From an uncultured Pelagibacteraceae bacterium (GTDB taxonomy: Bacteria; Pseudomonadota; Alphaproteobacteria; Pelagibacterales; Pelagibacteraceae), in assembly GCA_902595285.1 (NCBI GenBank), contig CACJPL010000004.1:1-64000 (forward strand): a stretch of DNA of 64,000 nt, in the 5' to 3' direction. A program made the translations under genes and the position numbers. Positions 18,215 through 28,482 of this stretch are shown in pieces. Positions within the stretch are counted from its first letter, which is position 1. Each line of letters starts with the position of its first letter. The notes beneath the pieces were generated by a model. It saw nothing but the letters and a program-made list of their open reading frames with translations. It did no database searches and was not told the origin of the DNA.

Positions 18215-19369
18215 ATGAAAAAAATATTGTTTCGAAAAATTCTGGTAGATTGCTTACTATTCTTTTTTATTTCCTTAGTTAGCGCTAGTATAATTATATG
18301 GGTTTTTCAGGCAGTAAATTTTTTAGATATCATTGTTGAAGATGGAAGGGATTTTTTTGTTTACTTAAACTATACTTTACTAAACTTCCCCAAAATTATA
18401 AGTAAAATTATTCCTTTTGCAGCTTTTTTTAGTTTTTATTATGTAATCAACAGATATGAAATAAATAATGAATTAATTATTTTTTGGAATTTTGGAATTA
18501 ATAAAATTGAGTTAGTAAATTTCTTTTTTAAATTTTCGATAATCTTAATGATTTTACAGATCATTATTACTACAATTCTGGTACCATTCACACAAAGTAA
18601 ATCAAGATCATTAATAAAAAACTCAAGTGTAGATTTTTTTGAAAGTTTTGTTAAACCAAAAAAATTTAATGATAATATTAAAGGTTTAACAATCTATGCT
18701 GATAGCAAAGATGAAAAAGGAAATTTAAAAAATATATACCTTAAAAAAGATAGTGGCAAAAAAAAATATCAAATTACAGTTGCTAAAAGAGGAGAATTCA
18801 GAACTATTGGTAAAGCAAAAATATTAGTTTTGTATGATGGTCAAACATTAAATGTTATTGATAAAAAAGTAACTAATTTTAAATTTAGTAAGTCTGATTT
18901 TACTCTTTCTTCATTGGACTCTGATGTTATAGTACAAAATAAAATTCAAGAAACCTCAACAATAAAACTTTTTGAATGTTTGCAAAAATATTTTGATAAT
19001 AATTTTAAACTTATTAAAAACCCTCCAGTTGAATTTGCTGAAAATTGTAGTTTGCAAAACTTAGATAATATTTTCCAAGAACTTTATAAGAGGTTTATAA
19101 TACCTTTTTATTTACCTATATTAATTTTGATATCTCTATTTTTAATTTTAAAATCAAAAGAAAATTCTTCGTATGGAAAATTTAAAACCACAATCTTTTT
19201 AATAGGATTGTTAACAATTATTTCATCAGAAAGTTCTCTTAAATTTGTTAAAAATAATTTTTATGAAAATATTATTATTTTAATTATACCTCTACTTATT
19301 ATTTTTTATGTTTACTTTTTATTTAGGTCTAAATTAATTTTCAAAATTAAAAAACAACATTTATCATGA
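18215..19369 (+). CDS. lptF: LPS export permease LptF
   Basis: LptF is one of the two inner-membrane permeases of the LptB2FGC machine that moves lipopolysaccharide to the cell surface. It shows the expected layout: three N-terminal membrane spans (about residues 10-35, 52-78 and 98-125), a periplasmic beta-jellyroll (about 130-285), and three C-terminal spans. The start overlaps an 8-codon frame described in the rejected list. The 3-prime end shares ATGA with lptG. Confidence 0.9.
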   Translation: MKKILFRKILVDCLLFFFISLVSASIIIWVFQAVNFLDIIVEDGRDFFVYLNYTLLNFPKIISKIIPFAAFFSFYYVINRYEINNELIIFWNFGINKIELVNFFFKFSIILMILQIIITTILVPFTQSKSRSLIKNSSVDFFESFVKPKKFNDNIKGLTIYADSKDEKGNLKNIYLKKDSGKKKYQITVAKRGEFRTIGKAKILVLYDGQTLNVIDKKVTNFKFSKSDFTLSSLDSDVIVQNKIQETSTIKLFECLQKYFDNNFKLIKNPPVEFAENCSLQNLDNIFQELYKRFIIPFYLPILILISLFLILKSKENSSYGKFKTTIFLIGLLTIISSESSLKFVKNNFYENIIILIIPLLIIFYVYFLFRSKLIFKIKKQHLS

Positions 19370-20439
19370 AGATTTATATAAAATTTTTAATCATTACTTT
19401 TTTAAAATCTTTTTTATTTGTTTCTGTAGTATTCCTAAGCTTGGTACTCATTCTTAATATATTAACAGAAATTGAATTCTTTAAAAATATTGAGGTTAAA
19501 TCCTACTTTCCATTATATGTATCACTATTAAATTCTCCAGCACTGTTATTTGAAATGTTTCCTTTTATTTTTTTAGTTTCAACTCAAGTTTTCTTTATAA
19601 ATTTTTTTAATCAAAACCAAATTCAAATATTTAAATATTCTGGTTTAAAAAATACAAAAATTTTGCTTATTGTTAGTCTAACCACATTTTTCATGGGTAT
19701 AATTATAATAACTCTATTTTATAGTTTTTCTTCAAATCTTAAAAATATTTATTTGGAAATCAAAAATACATACACAACTGATGGTAAATATTTAGCTGTT
19801 ATCACAAATAATGGATTATGGATAAAAGACTCGAATGAAAATAACATAAATATAATTCATGCATCTAAAATGGATAAAAATTTGTTAATTGATACTTTTA
19901 TAAGTCAATATAATAAAGAGTTTGAAGTAATAAGACATATTCATAGTGATAAAATAAATATAGAAAAAAACAATTGGGAGATTTATGACGCTAAAATTTA
20001 TGAAGATAATGCCAGTAATAAAGTTGAAATTTTCAATATTTACTCGAATTTTAATTATTCAAAAATTCTAAGTCTATTTTCAAATTTATCCTCACTGTCC
20101 ATTATGGAACTTTTTGACCTTCAAAAAAACTATCAGTTATTGAATTATTCCACTACTGAGGTTAATCTTCAAATTCATAAAATTTTATCTTATCCAGTAT
20201 ATTTGCTTTTAATGACAATTTTATCTTCGATTATAATGTTTAATACAAAAAATTTTAGAAGTAATACTTTAAAGATATCAATCGGTTTGTTTTTATCGGT
20301 AATAATTTATTACATGAACAATTTTTTTATGGTTATGGGTAAAAGTGAAAAAATTCCAGTTTTAATTTCTATTTGGGTGCCATTAACAATATTAATAATT
20401 TCAAATTCAGTTATAGCCTTTAAGTTAAATGAAAAATAA
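19366..20439 (+). CDS. lptG: LPS export permease LptG
   Basis: This is the partner of LptF, with the same six-span plus jellyroll arrangement: N-terminal spans near 8-30, 50-75 and 95-120, then a periplasmic part containing NGLWIKDSNENNINIIHASKMD, and C-terminal spans from about 265. The GLWIK(D) motif is typical of LptG. It overlaps lptF by 4 bp (ATGA) and lptD by 11 bp, so the three are coexpressed. Confidence 0.9.
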   Translation: MKIYIKFLIITFLKSFLFVSVVFLSLVLILNILTEIEFFKNIEVKSYFPLYVSLLNSPALLFEMFPFIFLVSTQVFFINFFNQNQIQIFKYSGLKNTKILLIVSLTTFFMGIIIITLFYSFSSNLKNIYLEIKNTYTTDGKYLAVITNNGLWIKDSNENNINIIHASKMDKNLLIDTFISQYNKEFEVIRHIHSDKINIEKNNWEIYDAKIYEDNASNKVEIFNIYSNFNYSKILSLFSNLSSLSIMELFDLQKNYQLLNYSTTEVNLQIHKILSYPVYLLLMTILSSIIMFNTKNFRSNTLKISIGLFLSVIIYYMNNFFMVMGKSEKIPVLISIWVPLTILIISNSVIAFKLNEK

Positions 20440-23158
20440 ATATATCTTTTTTTTTATAACAAAATTTTTTTTATTATCTTTTTTATTTTCTACTTCAGTT
20501 AATGCTCAAGATGTATTTAATTTTGATATTACTGAAATAGAAATATTAAATAATGGGAATACTTTTATTGGAAAAAAAAGAGGAACTGCCTCATCAGAAA
20601 ACAATATTCGTATTACTGCTGATAACTTTAAATATGATAAAATTTTGAATATATTATATGCTGATGGTAAAGTTGTAATTAATGATAAAGACAACGACAC
20701 AATTATATTTACAGAAGAAATAACATATTTAAAAAACGAAGAATTAATTTTTTCTAAAACAAGATCAAAAGCAACTGACACTGTTTCAATTATAGAGGGA
20801 AATGAATTTGAATATAACAAAATATCTAATGAATTAAATATTGTTGGCAATGTTATCTATAAAGATACTTTAAATGATTACACAATTTTAACAGAAGAAA
20901 TAACATACTTTAAAAATAAAGAAATATTAAAAACCAAAGGTTATACAGAAGCAAAATTAAATACAAATTATAATTTTAAATCTAAAGATGTTACACTTCT
21001 ACGAAATGAAATGGAGCTTAGTTCAAATCAAAAGAGCTCTATTATAGATGATAAGGACTCCACATTCTATCGAACTGAAAGATTTAAGTACTTTATCAAT
21101 GATAAAATTTTAAAAGGACAGAATGTACAAGTAATTACAAACTACTCAGAACCTAAAAGTGATACCGCATTTTTTAAGAATGGTATTTTTGATTTTAATA
21201 AAAAAATTTTTAACGCTAAAAATACAAAAATATATTTTCATAACGAATTATTTGATAAAGAAAGAATTTCTGCAAGTGATTTAACAGAAGAAGAAAAAAT
21301 TAAAGCAGAAAAATTTAAGGGCCAAAATAATCCAAGAATCTATGGTGTTTCATCCAATGGAAATGAAACTAAAACAATAGTAAATAAAGGTATTTTTACA
21401 AGTTGTAAAATTAACGATAGTTGCCCGCCTTGGAGCATGAAAGCAAAAACTTTAACTCACGATAAAATAAAAAAAAATATTATTTATGATCATGCAATAA
21501 TTAATTTATTCGATATACCTGTTTTTTATTTTCCTAAATTTTTTCATCCAGATCCAACAGTAGAGAGGCGTTCTGGTTTTTTGCAACCAAGACTAAATAA
21601 TTCAAATATAGTTGGTACATCTTTTAATCTACCTTATTTTTATGCAATTTCGGAGGACAGGGATTACACATTTAAGCCTACAATTTTTGATGATAGAATT
21701 TATATGTTTCAAAATGAATATCGACAACAAAATAAAAATTCAAAATTTATAGCAGACTTTGCTTATACTAAGGGATACAAGTCTAAAGATTCAGATAATA
21801 GAAATAGTATGAGTCATCTATTTTCTAAACTCAACATTGATTTAGATTATGATAATTTTATTAATAGTAAATTAGATATTTTTTTAGAAAAAGTAAGTAT
21901 GGACACTTACTTAAAAATTTTTCAAGATGTTTTAATTACAGATAAAAGTCTTCAAGAAGATATCAAAGATGCCAATACTTTAACTTCAGGATTTAAATTA
22001 GCTTTAGATCATGAAGAATATAATTTAACAACAGGTATGACGGCCTATGAAAGTTTAAATACTTCAAAAAATAGTGACCGTTTTCAATATGTATTTCCTT
22101 ATTACAGTTTTTCAAAAGATCTAATTTCTGATTTTAGAGGAACTTTAGCTTTTTCTTCAAGTGGAAATAATAGGCTAAGCAATACAAATAATTTAAAAAC
22201 CATAGTTTCAAATAACCTTAACTATTCTTCAAACAATATTTATTCTAAAAATGGATATGTTCATAACTATGGAATTTTTTTAAAAAATCTTAATTCAGTT
22301 GGAAAAAATGATCAAAAATATAAATCTAGTGTTCAATCAGAAATTTTAAATATCTATGAGATAAATACAAAATTTCCTCTTATCAAAGAAATGAATAAGA
22401 ATATAAACTATTTAACACCTAAATTATCTTTTAGAATAAATCCTAGTGACATGAAAAATCATTCAACAAGTGGAGGGCTAATTACTACAGATAATGCTTT
22501 TAGTATTAATAGACTTGGGTTAAGCGACTCTTTTGAGTCAGGAAAAAGTTTAACTTTAGGTTTGGATTATAGAAAAGAAAATAAAGATGATATTGATCAA
22601 TATTTAGAGGTAAAATTTGCAACTATTCTGAGAGATACTCCTGAATATAAAATCCCAAGGATTAACTCTGCGCAAGGAAAAATGTCAAATTTATTTGGAT
22701 CTGTAGAAAATCAATTATCAAAAAATTTAACATTTGATTATGATTTTCAAATTGATAATGATTTTTCAACATTCGAGTACAATAGTTTTTCAACAGAGTT
22801 AACCGTTAATAATTTTGTGACTGAATTTAGATTTAGCGAGGCTAATGGTGAAGTTGGAGACTCTAATTATTTACAAAATAAAACAACAATAAATTTTGAC
22901 AAAAATAATAGCTTAATATTTCAAACAAGAAGAAATAGAAAAATAAGTCTTACAGAATATTATGATTTTGTTTACGAATATCAAAATGATTGCTTAACAG
23001 CAGCATTAAAATATAGAAAAACTTATTATAGTGACAGGGATTTAGTGCCAAAAGAGGATTTTTTTATTACATTGACATTATTTCCACTAACAACCTTAGA
23101 TCAAAAAATAGACAAAAAATTATATAGAGATGATAACAATGACCTCATATGGAAATAA
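20429..23158 (+). CDS. lptD: LPS-assembly outer-membrane protein LptD
   Basis: LptD inserts lipopolysaccharide into the outer leaflet. After a signal peptide (about 1-26, ending VNAQD) comes the OstA/LptA-like periplasmic domain (about 35-290). It is built of repeated beta units, for example two copies of TEEITY(L/F)KN(E/K)E about 60 residues apart. The C-terminal beta-barrel begins near 310. The paired cysteines in FTSCKINDSCPPW and a late Cys (YQNDCLTA) could form the disulfides known for LptD. At 909 residues it is a full-size member. Confidence 0.93.
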   Translation: MKNKYIFFFITKFFLLSFLFSTSVNAQDVFNFDITEIEILNNGNTFIGKKRGTASSENNIRITADNFKYDKILNILYADGKVVINDKDNDTIIFTEEITYLKNEELIFSKTRSKATDTVSIIEGNEFEYNKISNELNIVGNVIYKDTLNDYTILTEEITYFKNKEILKTKGYTEAKLNTNYNFKSKDVTLLRNEMELSSNQKSSIIDDKDSTFYRTERFKYFINDKILKGQNVQVITNYSEPKSDTAFFKNGIFDFNKKIFNAKNTKIYFHNELFDKERISASDLTEEEKIKAEKFKGQNNPRIYGVSSNGNETKTIVNKGIFTSCKINDSCPPWSMKAKTLTHDKIKKNIIYDHAIINLFDIPVFYFPKFFHPDPTVERRSGFLQPRLNNSNIVGTSFNLPYFYAISEDRDYTFKPTIFDDRIYMFQNEYRQQNKNSKFIADFAYTKGYKSKDSDNRNSMSHLFSKLNIDLDYDNFINSKLDIFLEKVSMDTYLKIFQDVLITDKSLQEDIKDANTLTSGFKLALDHEEYNLTTGMTAYESLNTSKNSDRFQYVFPYYSFSKDLISDFRGTLAFSSSGNNRLSNTNNLKTIVSNNLNYSSNNIYSKNGYVHNYGIFLKNLNSVGKNDQKYKSSVQSEILNIYEINTKFPLIKEMNKNINYLTPKLSFRINPSDMKNHSTSGGLITTDNAFSINRLGLSDSFESGKSLTLGLDYRKENKDDIDQYLEVKFATILRDTPEYKIPRINSAQGKMSNLFGSVENQLSKNLTFDYDFQIDNDFSTFEYNSFSTELTVNNFVTEFRFSEANGEVGDSNYLQNKTTINFDKNNSLIFQTRRNRKISLTEYYDFVYEYQNDCLTAALKYRKTYYSDRDLVPKEDFFITLTLFPLTTLDQKIDKKLYRDDNNDLIWK

Positions 23159-24080
23159 AAAATCTATATTAATTTATTTTTTTATTTTATTTTTTGTTAC
23201 AGAAATTTCTCACAGCGTCGAAAATAAAATAGTACTTAAAATTGAAAATGAAATTATTACAAGTTTAGATATTAGTAATGAAATAAATTATCTTAAAGCA
23301 TTAAATCCTAAAATCAAAAACCTAGATCAAAAAACTCTCTATAAAATTGGTAAAAACTCAATTACTAAAGAAAAAATTAAAGAATTAGAAATATTAAAAT
23401 ATGTAAAAAAATTATCTATTAACGAAAATTACTTAGAAGAACTTATAAAATCAGCTTACATGAGATTAGGATTAAGTTCTAAAAGTGAATTTATTAACTA
23501 TATTAAAGATTACAATTTAAATTTTGAACAAATAAAAAAGAAAATAACTATCGAAGCTTCCTGGAATGAACTAATTATGGCAAAATATTCAAACAAATTG
23601 AAAATAGATAAAGAAAGATTAAAAAAAAAAATAATTGAAGAAAATAATAAAGATAGAAAGATCTACTTGTTATCAGAAATACTCTTTGATGTTACAAGTA
23701 ATACACAGCTGAAATCTAAATTTGATGAAATAAAAGAAAGTATAATAAGTATTGGATTTGAAAATACTGCTCTTAATTATAGTAAAGCAGATAGCTCAAA
23801 ATTTGGAGGAAGATTAGGATGGATAGAGGAAAATTTTTTAAATGCTAAAATCAGAGAAAATATAAATAAAATTAATATTGGAGAGATTACTAAACCTGTT
23901 GTAACCCCTGGTGGTTTTTTAATATTATTACTAGAAGATATAAAGTACGAAAAAACTAAAAAAGATGTTGATAAAGAATTAGATATATTAATTAGAAAAG
24001 AAAAAAATAGTCAATTAAATCAATTTTCAAACATATATTTTAAAAAAATACGAAAGAATATTAAAATAAATGAAATTTAA
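23130..24080 (+). CDS. surA: SurA-like periplasmic peptidyl-prolyl isomerase/chaperone
   Basis: A signal peptide (about 11-28) leads into a SurA N-terminal chaperone region (NKIVLKIENEIITSLDISNEINYLKALNP). One parvulin domain follows (about 170-285) with FENTALNYSKADSSKFGGRLGWI and TPGGFLILLLED. E. coli SurA has two parvulin domains in about 430 residues, so this 316-residue version is shortened, as often seen in alphaproteobacteria. It assists outer-membrane protein folding, and LptD is a known SurA client. The start lies 29 bp inside lptD; a second ATG is 9 bp further on. Confidence 0.85.
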   Translation: MITMTSYGNKKSILIYFFILFFVTEISHSVENKIVLKIENEIITSLDISNEINYLKALNPKIKNLDQKTLYKIGKNSITKEKIKELEILKYVKKLSINENYLEELIKSAYMRLGLSSKSEFINYIKDYNLNFEQIKKKITIEASWNELIMAKYSNKLKIDKERLKKKIIEENNKDRKIYLLSEILFDVTSNTQLKSKFDEIKESIISIGFENTALNYSKADSSKFGGRLGWIEENFLNAKIRENINKINIGEITKPVVTPGGFLILLLEDIKYEKTKKDVDKELDILIRKEKNSQLNQFSNIYFKKIRKNIKINEI

Positions 24081-25035
24081 GCCAATTTTAATTGTATCTG
24101 GAGAACCAAACAGTGTTTTTTTAGAGATCTTTTTTAAATCTATAAAACAAAAAAAATATAAACGCCCTTTAGTATTAATTTGTTCAAAATATATATTAAA
24201 TTCTCAGATGAATAAATTAAATTACAATTATAAAATAAATATTCTAGATCAAAAAAATATTTTTAAACAAAAATTAAATAATAGAAAAATAAATTTAATT
24301 GATGTTAAATATAAACAAAAAAAACCATTTGAAAAAATTTCGTATAAATCAAAAAAATATATTGAAGACTGTTTTAATATATCTTTAGAGCTATTAAATA
24401 AAAATGTTTCAGATTGTCTTATTAATGGTCCGATCTCAAAAAAATTTTTTTTAGGAAAAAAGGATTTTGGAATAACTGAATATTTAGCTAGAAGAACATC
24501 TACAAAATCATATGCAATGTTAATTTTTAACAAACAACTATCAGTAACACCATTAACAACCCACATACCAATTAAATTAGTTAGTAAACAAATTTTAAAA
24601 AAAAGGATTATTGAAAAAATTTTAATCATAAATGACTTTTATAAAAAAAGATTTAAATTTAAGCCTAGAATAGGTGTAACTGGACTAAATCCACATTGTG
24701 AAAGTAAATTAAAATTTAATGAGGATGAAATTATAATTAAACCATCTGTAAAAATGCTTAAAAAGAAAGATATAAATGTAAGAGGACCTTATGCGGCTGA
24801 CACTCTTTTTTTAAAAAATAATAGAGACAAATTTGATGTGATAGTGGGTATGTTTCATGATCAAGTTCTTACACCTGCAAAAACACTTTTTGAGTATGAT
24901 GCTATTAATATTACCCTTGGATTACCATTTATTAGAATTTCACCTGATCATGGGCCTAACGAAAAAATGCTGGGAAAAAATTTATCTAGTCCTTTAAGTC
25001 TTATTAAAGCTTTAAAATTTTTGGATAAAAGTTGA
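24070..25035 (+). CDS. pdxA: 4-hydroxythreonine-4-phosphate dehydrogenase
   Basis: PdxA is an NAD-dependent enzyme of the deoxyxylulose-dependent vitamin B6 pathway. It shows ILIVSGEPNSV at the start, INGPISK, TTHIPIKLVSK with a metal histidine, TGLNPHCES, GPYAADTLF, the metal-binding FHDQVLTPAKTL and SPDHG near the C-terminus. At 321 residues it is standard. The lptD-surA-pdxA-rsmA order is conserved across proteobacteria, and overlaps of 11 and 3 bp with the neighbours show cotranscription. Confidence 0.95.
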   Translation: MKFKPILIVSGEPNSVFLEIFFKSIKQKKYKRPLVLICSKYILNSQMNKLNYNYKINILDQKNIFKQKLNNRKINLIDVKYKQKKPFEKISYKSKKYIEDCFNISLELLNKNVSDCLINGPISKKFFLGKKDFGITEYLARRTSTKSYAMLIFNKQLSVTPLTTHIPIKLVSKQILKKRIIEKILIINDFYKKRFKFKPRIGVTGLNPHCESKLKFNEDEIIIKPSVKMLKKKDINVRGPYAADTLFLKNNRDKFDVIVGMFHDQVLTPAKTLFEYDAINITLGLPFIRISPDHGPNEKMLGKNLSSPLSLIKALKFLDKS

Positions 25036-25817
25036 TTAAAGCAAAAAAAAGTTTAGGTCAAAATTTTTTAATTGATAAAAATATTTTAGAAAAAATTACA
25101 AACATTGCTAAAATTGAAAATAATACGATCCTTGAAATCGGGCCTGGTACTGGAAATCTGACTTCTTATATCCTTAAAAAAAAACCAAAAAAAATATATG
25201 TTATTGAAAAAGATAATGAACTTACAATAAATCTTCAAAAAAAATTCAATAATGAAATAACAATTATCAATGAAGATGTTTTGAAAATAGATGAAACTAA
25301 CCTTTTCAAAGATAAAGTCACAGTTTTTGGAAATTTACCTTATAATATTTCTACTGAAATTTTAAGTAAGTGGATAATAAATTTAAAAGATAATTTTTGG
25401 TTTGAATGTCTGATCTTGATGTTTCAGAAAGAAGTTGCTGATAGAATAATTGCTGAATTCAACACTTCAAATTATGGTAGATTATCAATTATTTCTAATT
25501 GGAAACTTAAAATTAAAAAAGTATTTGATATAAAACCAGAAGCATTTTCCCCAAAGCCTAAAGTAATAAGCTCTGTGCTTATTTTTTATCCGAAGAAAAA
25601 TTTTATTAAAATCGATAATCCATATAATTTAGAAAAAGTTACTAGGATTTTTTTTAATCAAAGAAGAAAAATGTTAAAAAAACCTTTTAATCAACTTTTT
25701 AATGGAGATCAAAAAGTTTTAAATAAACTTAAAATTGATTTAACATTGAGACCTCAAAATATAAATTTAGAGACTTATTACAATCTTGTTTGTGAGTATG
25801 AAAAATTAAGAAGTTAG
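25032..25817 (+). CDS. rsmA: 16S rRNA A1518/A1519 dimethyltransferase
   Basis: RsmA (KsgA) dimethylates two adenines near the 3-prime end of 16S rRNA late in 30S assembly. Motifs are [14 protein letters not shown], the SAM-binding [11 protein letters not shown], the acidic VIEKD, and the catalytic NLPYNIST, with QKEVADRI and [14 protein letters not shown] after it. At 261 residues it is normal. The start is TTG, sharing TTGA with the pdxA stop; no ATG lies nearby and the N-terminal motif begins at residue 4, so the TTG is well supported. Confidence 0.95.
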   Translation: MIKAKKSLGQNFLIDKNILEKITNIAKIENNTILEIGPGTGNLTSYILKKKPKKIYVIEKDNELTINLQKKFNNEITIINEDVLKIDETNLFKDKVTVFGNLPYNISTEILSKWIINLKDNFWFECLILMFQKEVADRIIAEFNTSNYGRLSIISNWKLKIKKVFDIKPEAFSPKPKVISSVLIFYPKKNFIKIDNPYNLEKVTRIFFNQRRKMLKKPFNQLFNGDQKVLNKLKIDLTLRPQNINLETYYNLVCEYEKLRS

Positions 25818-26438
25818 TTTATCTACATGATTTCTAATATAATCTAAATCATAATCTTTAGAACCATTGTTTAATACAGCATTAATTAAATTTGTGATTT
25901 TATTATAACATTCTTTTAAATCATTATTTATTACTACATAATCATAATTTATCCAATGCAACACATCCCTTTCAAATTGGTTCATTCTTTCTGTGGCTGT
26001 TAAATTGTCATTTGCGTGTCTTTTAGATAACCTTTCGAATAAAACTTCTTTGCTAGGAGGAAGTATAAAAAAAGTAATTAATTTATAATCTAATTTTTTA
26101 TTCTTTATTTGATCAGCTCCCTGCCAATCGATGTCAAAAAGTACGTTTTTACCTTTATTTAATTTATCTATTACTGGTGTTCTTGTTGTGCCATAAAAAT
26201 TATTAAAAACTTTTGCATATTCTAAAAACTCTTCGTTTTTAATTAATCTTTTAAACTTTACTTCGTCCACAAAAAAATAATCTTCATTTTGATTTTCGTT
26301 TGGTCTAGGCTGTCTTGTTGTATGTGATATTGAGATTTCAAAATTATCTTTTTCTGATAACTTTTTTACAAGAGTAGTTTTACCTGCTCCTGAAGGAGAA
26401 GATAATATTATCATTACCCCATCTTTTTCTGATGGCAT
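25806..26438 (-). CDS. gmk: Guanylate kinase
   Basis: Gmk phosphorylates GMP to GDP. It has the P-loop [12 protein letters not shown] (about 13-24), the guanine-binding [11 protein letters not shown] and [18 protein letters not shown], and the [17 protein letters not shown] lid region. At 210 residues it is a usual length. It is the last gene of the fabD-fabG-acpP-gmk run, 8 bp after acpP, and its end overlaps convergent rsmA by 12 bp. Confidence 0.97.
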   Translation of the reverse strand: MPSEKDGVMIILSSPSGAGKTTLVKKLSEKDNFEISISHTTRQPRPNENQNEDYFFVDEVKFKRLIKNEEFLEYAKVFNNFYGTTRTPVIDKLNKGKNVLFDIDWQGADQIKNKKLDYKLITFFILPPSKEVLFERLSKRHANDNLTATERMNQFERDVLHWINYDYVVINNDLKECYNKITNLINAVLNNGSKDYDLDYIRNHVDKLTS

Positions 26439-26446
26439 TAAAATTT

Positions 26447-26686
26447 CTAGTTTGCTTTTCCTTCGATAAATTTAACTGCATCACCCACAGTCAAAATTTT
26501 CTCAGCTTCACTGTCTGAAATTTCAGATCCAAATTCTTCTTCAAAAGCCATCACTAATTCAACTGTATCTAAGCTATCAGCTCCTAAATCATCTATAAAA
26601 CTAGACTCTTCTGTAACTTTGGCTTCATCAATACCTAAGTGATCTGCTACAATTTTTTTAACTTTGCTTGAAACGTCTTCTGACAT
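26447..26686 (-). CDS. acpP: Acyl carrier protein
   Basis: This 79-residue acidic four-helix protein carries acyl chains on a phosphopantetheine attached to Ser38 in the [19 protein letters not shown] motif. It has one of the better ribosome-binding sites of the window, AAGGA at 26696-26692, 5 nt before the ATG, in keeping with high ACP demand. A 48 bp spacer separates it from fabG. Confidence 0.98.
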   Translation of the reverse strand: MSEDVSSKVKKIVADHLGIDEAKVTEESSFIDDLGADSLDTVELVMAFEEEFGSEISDSEAEKILTVGDAVKFIEGKAN

Positions 26687-26734
26687 ATTGATCCTTTTTG
26701 TTATAAATTCTTAATAGTTTAAAAACCTATTTTG

Positions 26735-27472
26735 TCAAGCCATATACATGCCTCCATTAACATGTAAGGTTTCACCATTTATATAACTGGATTGGTTGGA
26801 ACACAAAAAAAGCACAGCATTTGCTATATCATCAGGTTCTCCTAGACGTGCGGATGGGATTTTAGATATAATTGTCTCTTTAAATTTATCATCCAATTTA
26901 TCTGTCATTTCTGTTTTTATAAAACCAGGTGAAATACAATTTATATTTATATTTTTTTTTGAATATTCAATCGCCAAACTCTTTGACATAGCAATGATAC
27001 CAGCCTTGGATGCTGTATAATTAGCTTGACCTAAATTTCCAGTATGACCAACAACTGATGTAATATTAATAATCTTGCCAGATTTATTTTTAATCATTTT
27101 TTTAATAGCAGATTTGCACATTAAAAAACTTCCTGTTAAATTAATATTAATTACTTTTTGCCACTCTTCTAAACTCATCCTTATAGCTAGATTGTCTTGA
27201 GTTACTCCTGCATTGTTAACTATTCCATCTAAGTTACCACCAAGTTCCTTGGTTGCATTTTCTATAAATTCTTCAATTTTATCAATTTCAGAAATATTAA
27301 ATTTCAATGTTTTAATATTTCCATACTTTCTTTTTAACGCATCGAGTTTTTCTATTTTTGTACCTGTGGCCAAAATATTTGCACCAGCTTTATATAATTT
27401 TTCAATTATTGAATTTCCAATTCCACCTGTAGCACCTGTAACAATAATATTTTTACCATTTAAATCTGTCAT
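26735..27472 (-). CDS. fabG: 3-oxoacyl-ACP reductase
   Basis: This SDR-fold NADPH enzyme performs the first reduction of the fatty acid elongation cycle. It shows the cofactor loop TGATGGIG (12-19), NNAG (86-89), and the catalytic S139, Y152 and K156 (NYTASKAG). GFIKTEMTDKL and the C-terminal YINGETLHVNGGMYM are typical of FabG rather than a generic SDR. It overlaps fabD by 4 bp. Confidence 0.96.
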   Translation of the reverse strand: MTDLNGKNIIVTGATGGIGNSIIEKLYKAGANILATGTKIEKLDALKRKYGNIKTLKFNISEIDKIEEFIENATKELGGNLDGIVNNAGVTQDNLAIRMSLEEWQKVININLTGSFLMCKSAIKKMIKNKSGKIINITSVVGHTGNLGQANYTASKAGIIAMSKSLAIEYSKKNININCISPGFIKTEMTDKLDDKFKETIISKIPSARLGEPDDIANAVLFLCSNQSSYINGETLHVNGGMYMA

Positions 27473-28395
27473 ATTTTTAAACTCTCAATATCACTTTGAT
27501 TATTAATTGACTCAATTTTAACATCTTTATTTATTCTTTTTACCAAACCTGAAAGGACTTTCCCAGGTCCAATTTCTATAAAATGTCTTACATTATTTTC
27601 TATCATATTAATCACACTTTCTCTCCATCTAACTCGATTCTCAATTTGTTTAATTAAGAGACTTTTGAGCTCATCACGATCTTTAATTTCACTCGCAGTC
27701 ACATTTGAAATTAATAGATTTTCTCCATTATTAAAATTAAGTTTATTTAGCTCTTCAGTCATAATTTTTGTAGCATTACTCATCAAATTACAATGAAAAG
27801 GAGCACTAACTGGAAGTTTAATGTTTTTAATTGATTTTTGTTTTAACATTTGAATTAACTTTTCTAAATCTTCTATTTTTCCACTTAAAACAATTTGACC
27901 TTCTGAATTATCATTTGCAATTTGAGCTTTAAAAATTTTAATATTATCTGTCAAAATTTTTTCAATAATTTCAACTGTTGAACCTAGGACTGCAAGCATT
28001 CCTCCCTGTCCTTTAGGCACTGAATTTTGCATAGCATCTCCTCTGACTCTTAATATCTTCAAAGTTTCTGAAAAACTTAAATATCCAGCGCACGATAACG
28101 CTGAATATTCTCCAAGAGAATGTCCTGCAAAATATTTTGCTTTATTTAAATCTATGTTAAACTCGTCTTTAATTACTTTGAATATTGAATAACTAATTAA
28201 AAATATTGCAGGCTGTGTATTAATTGTTAAATCTAAGTCCTCTTTTGGACCTTCTAATATTAACTTAGAAATAGAAAAATTTAATGTGTCATCAGCCTCT
28301 TGAAAAAGATTTTTAACAATATCAAATTTATCATATAGGTCTTTTCCCATACCGACCATTTGTGATCCTTGACCTGGAAAAATTACTGAAAACAT
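27469..28395 (-). CDS. fabD: Malonyl-CoA:ACP transacylase
   Basis: FabD loads malonyl groups on ACP. It starts VIFPGQGSQMVGMG and has the nucleophilic Ser in GHSLGEYSAL (S93), the catalytic His in PVSAPFHCNLM (H201), and the FIEIGPGKVLSGLVKRI C-terminal motif. At 308 residues it is standard. It is first in the minus-strand fabD-fabG-acpP-gmk operon and diverges from the rpsF operon across 87 bp. Confidence 0.97.
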   Translation of the reverse strand: MFSVIFPGQGSQMVGMGKDLYDKFDIVKNLFQEADDTLNFSISKLILEGPKEDLDLTINTQPAIFLISYSIFKVIKDEFNIDLNKAKYFAGHSLGEYSALSCAGYLSFSETLKILRVRGDAMQNSVPKGQGGMLAVLGSTVEIIEKILTDNIKIFKAQIANDNSEGQIVLSGKIEDLEKLIQMLKQKSIKNIKLPVSAPFHCNLMSNATKIMTEELNKLNFNNGENLLISNVTASEIKDRDELKSLLIKQIENRVRWRESVINMIENNVRHFIEIGPGKVLSGLVKRINKDVKIESINNQSDIESLKI

Positions 28396-28421
28396 ATAAA
28401 AAAAACTAATTATTTTGCCTT

Positions 28422-28450
28422 TTTAACTATTGTAATTGAACTTTTATAAT
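28422..28450 (+). promoter_or_regulatory. Candidate promoter of the rpsF-rpsR-rplI operon
   Basis: A perfect TATAAT at 28445-28450 lies 32 bp upstream of the rpsF ATG. A weak -35-like TTTAAC at 28422-28427 is 17 bp before it. In DNA this AT-rich a TATAAT alone is weak evidence, but it sits in the only sizeable spacer serving the operon. Confidence 0.4.
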
Positions 28451-28482
28451 AGTATATCCTCATTTTTTATTAAAGAACTTAA

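Noticed and set aside
18192..18218. An 8-residue upstream frame (MNKIENFQ) whose TGA overlaps the lptF ATG
   Set aside because: No ribosome-binding site, no regulatory-type codons and high chance frequency of such frames in AT-rich DNA; it may still couple to lptF but I cannot support it.
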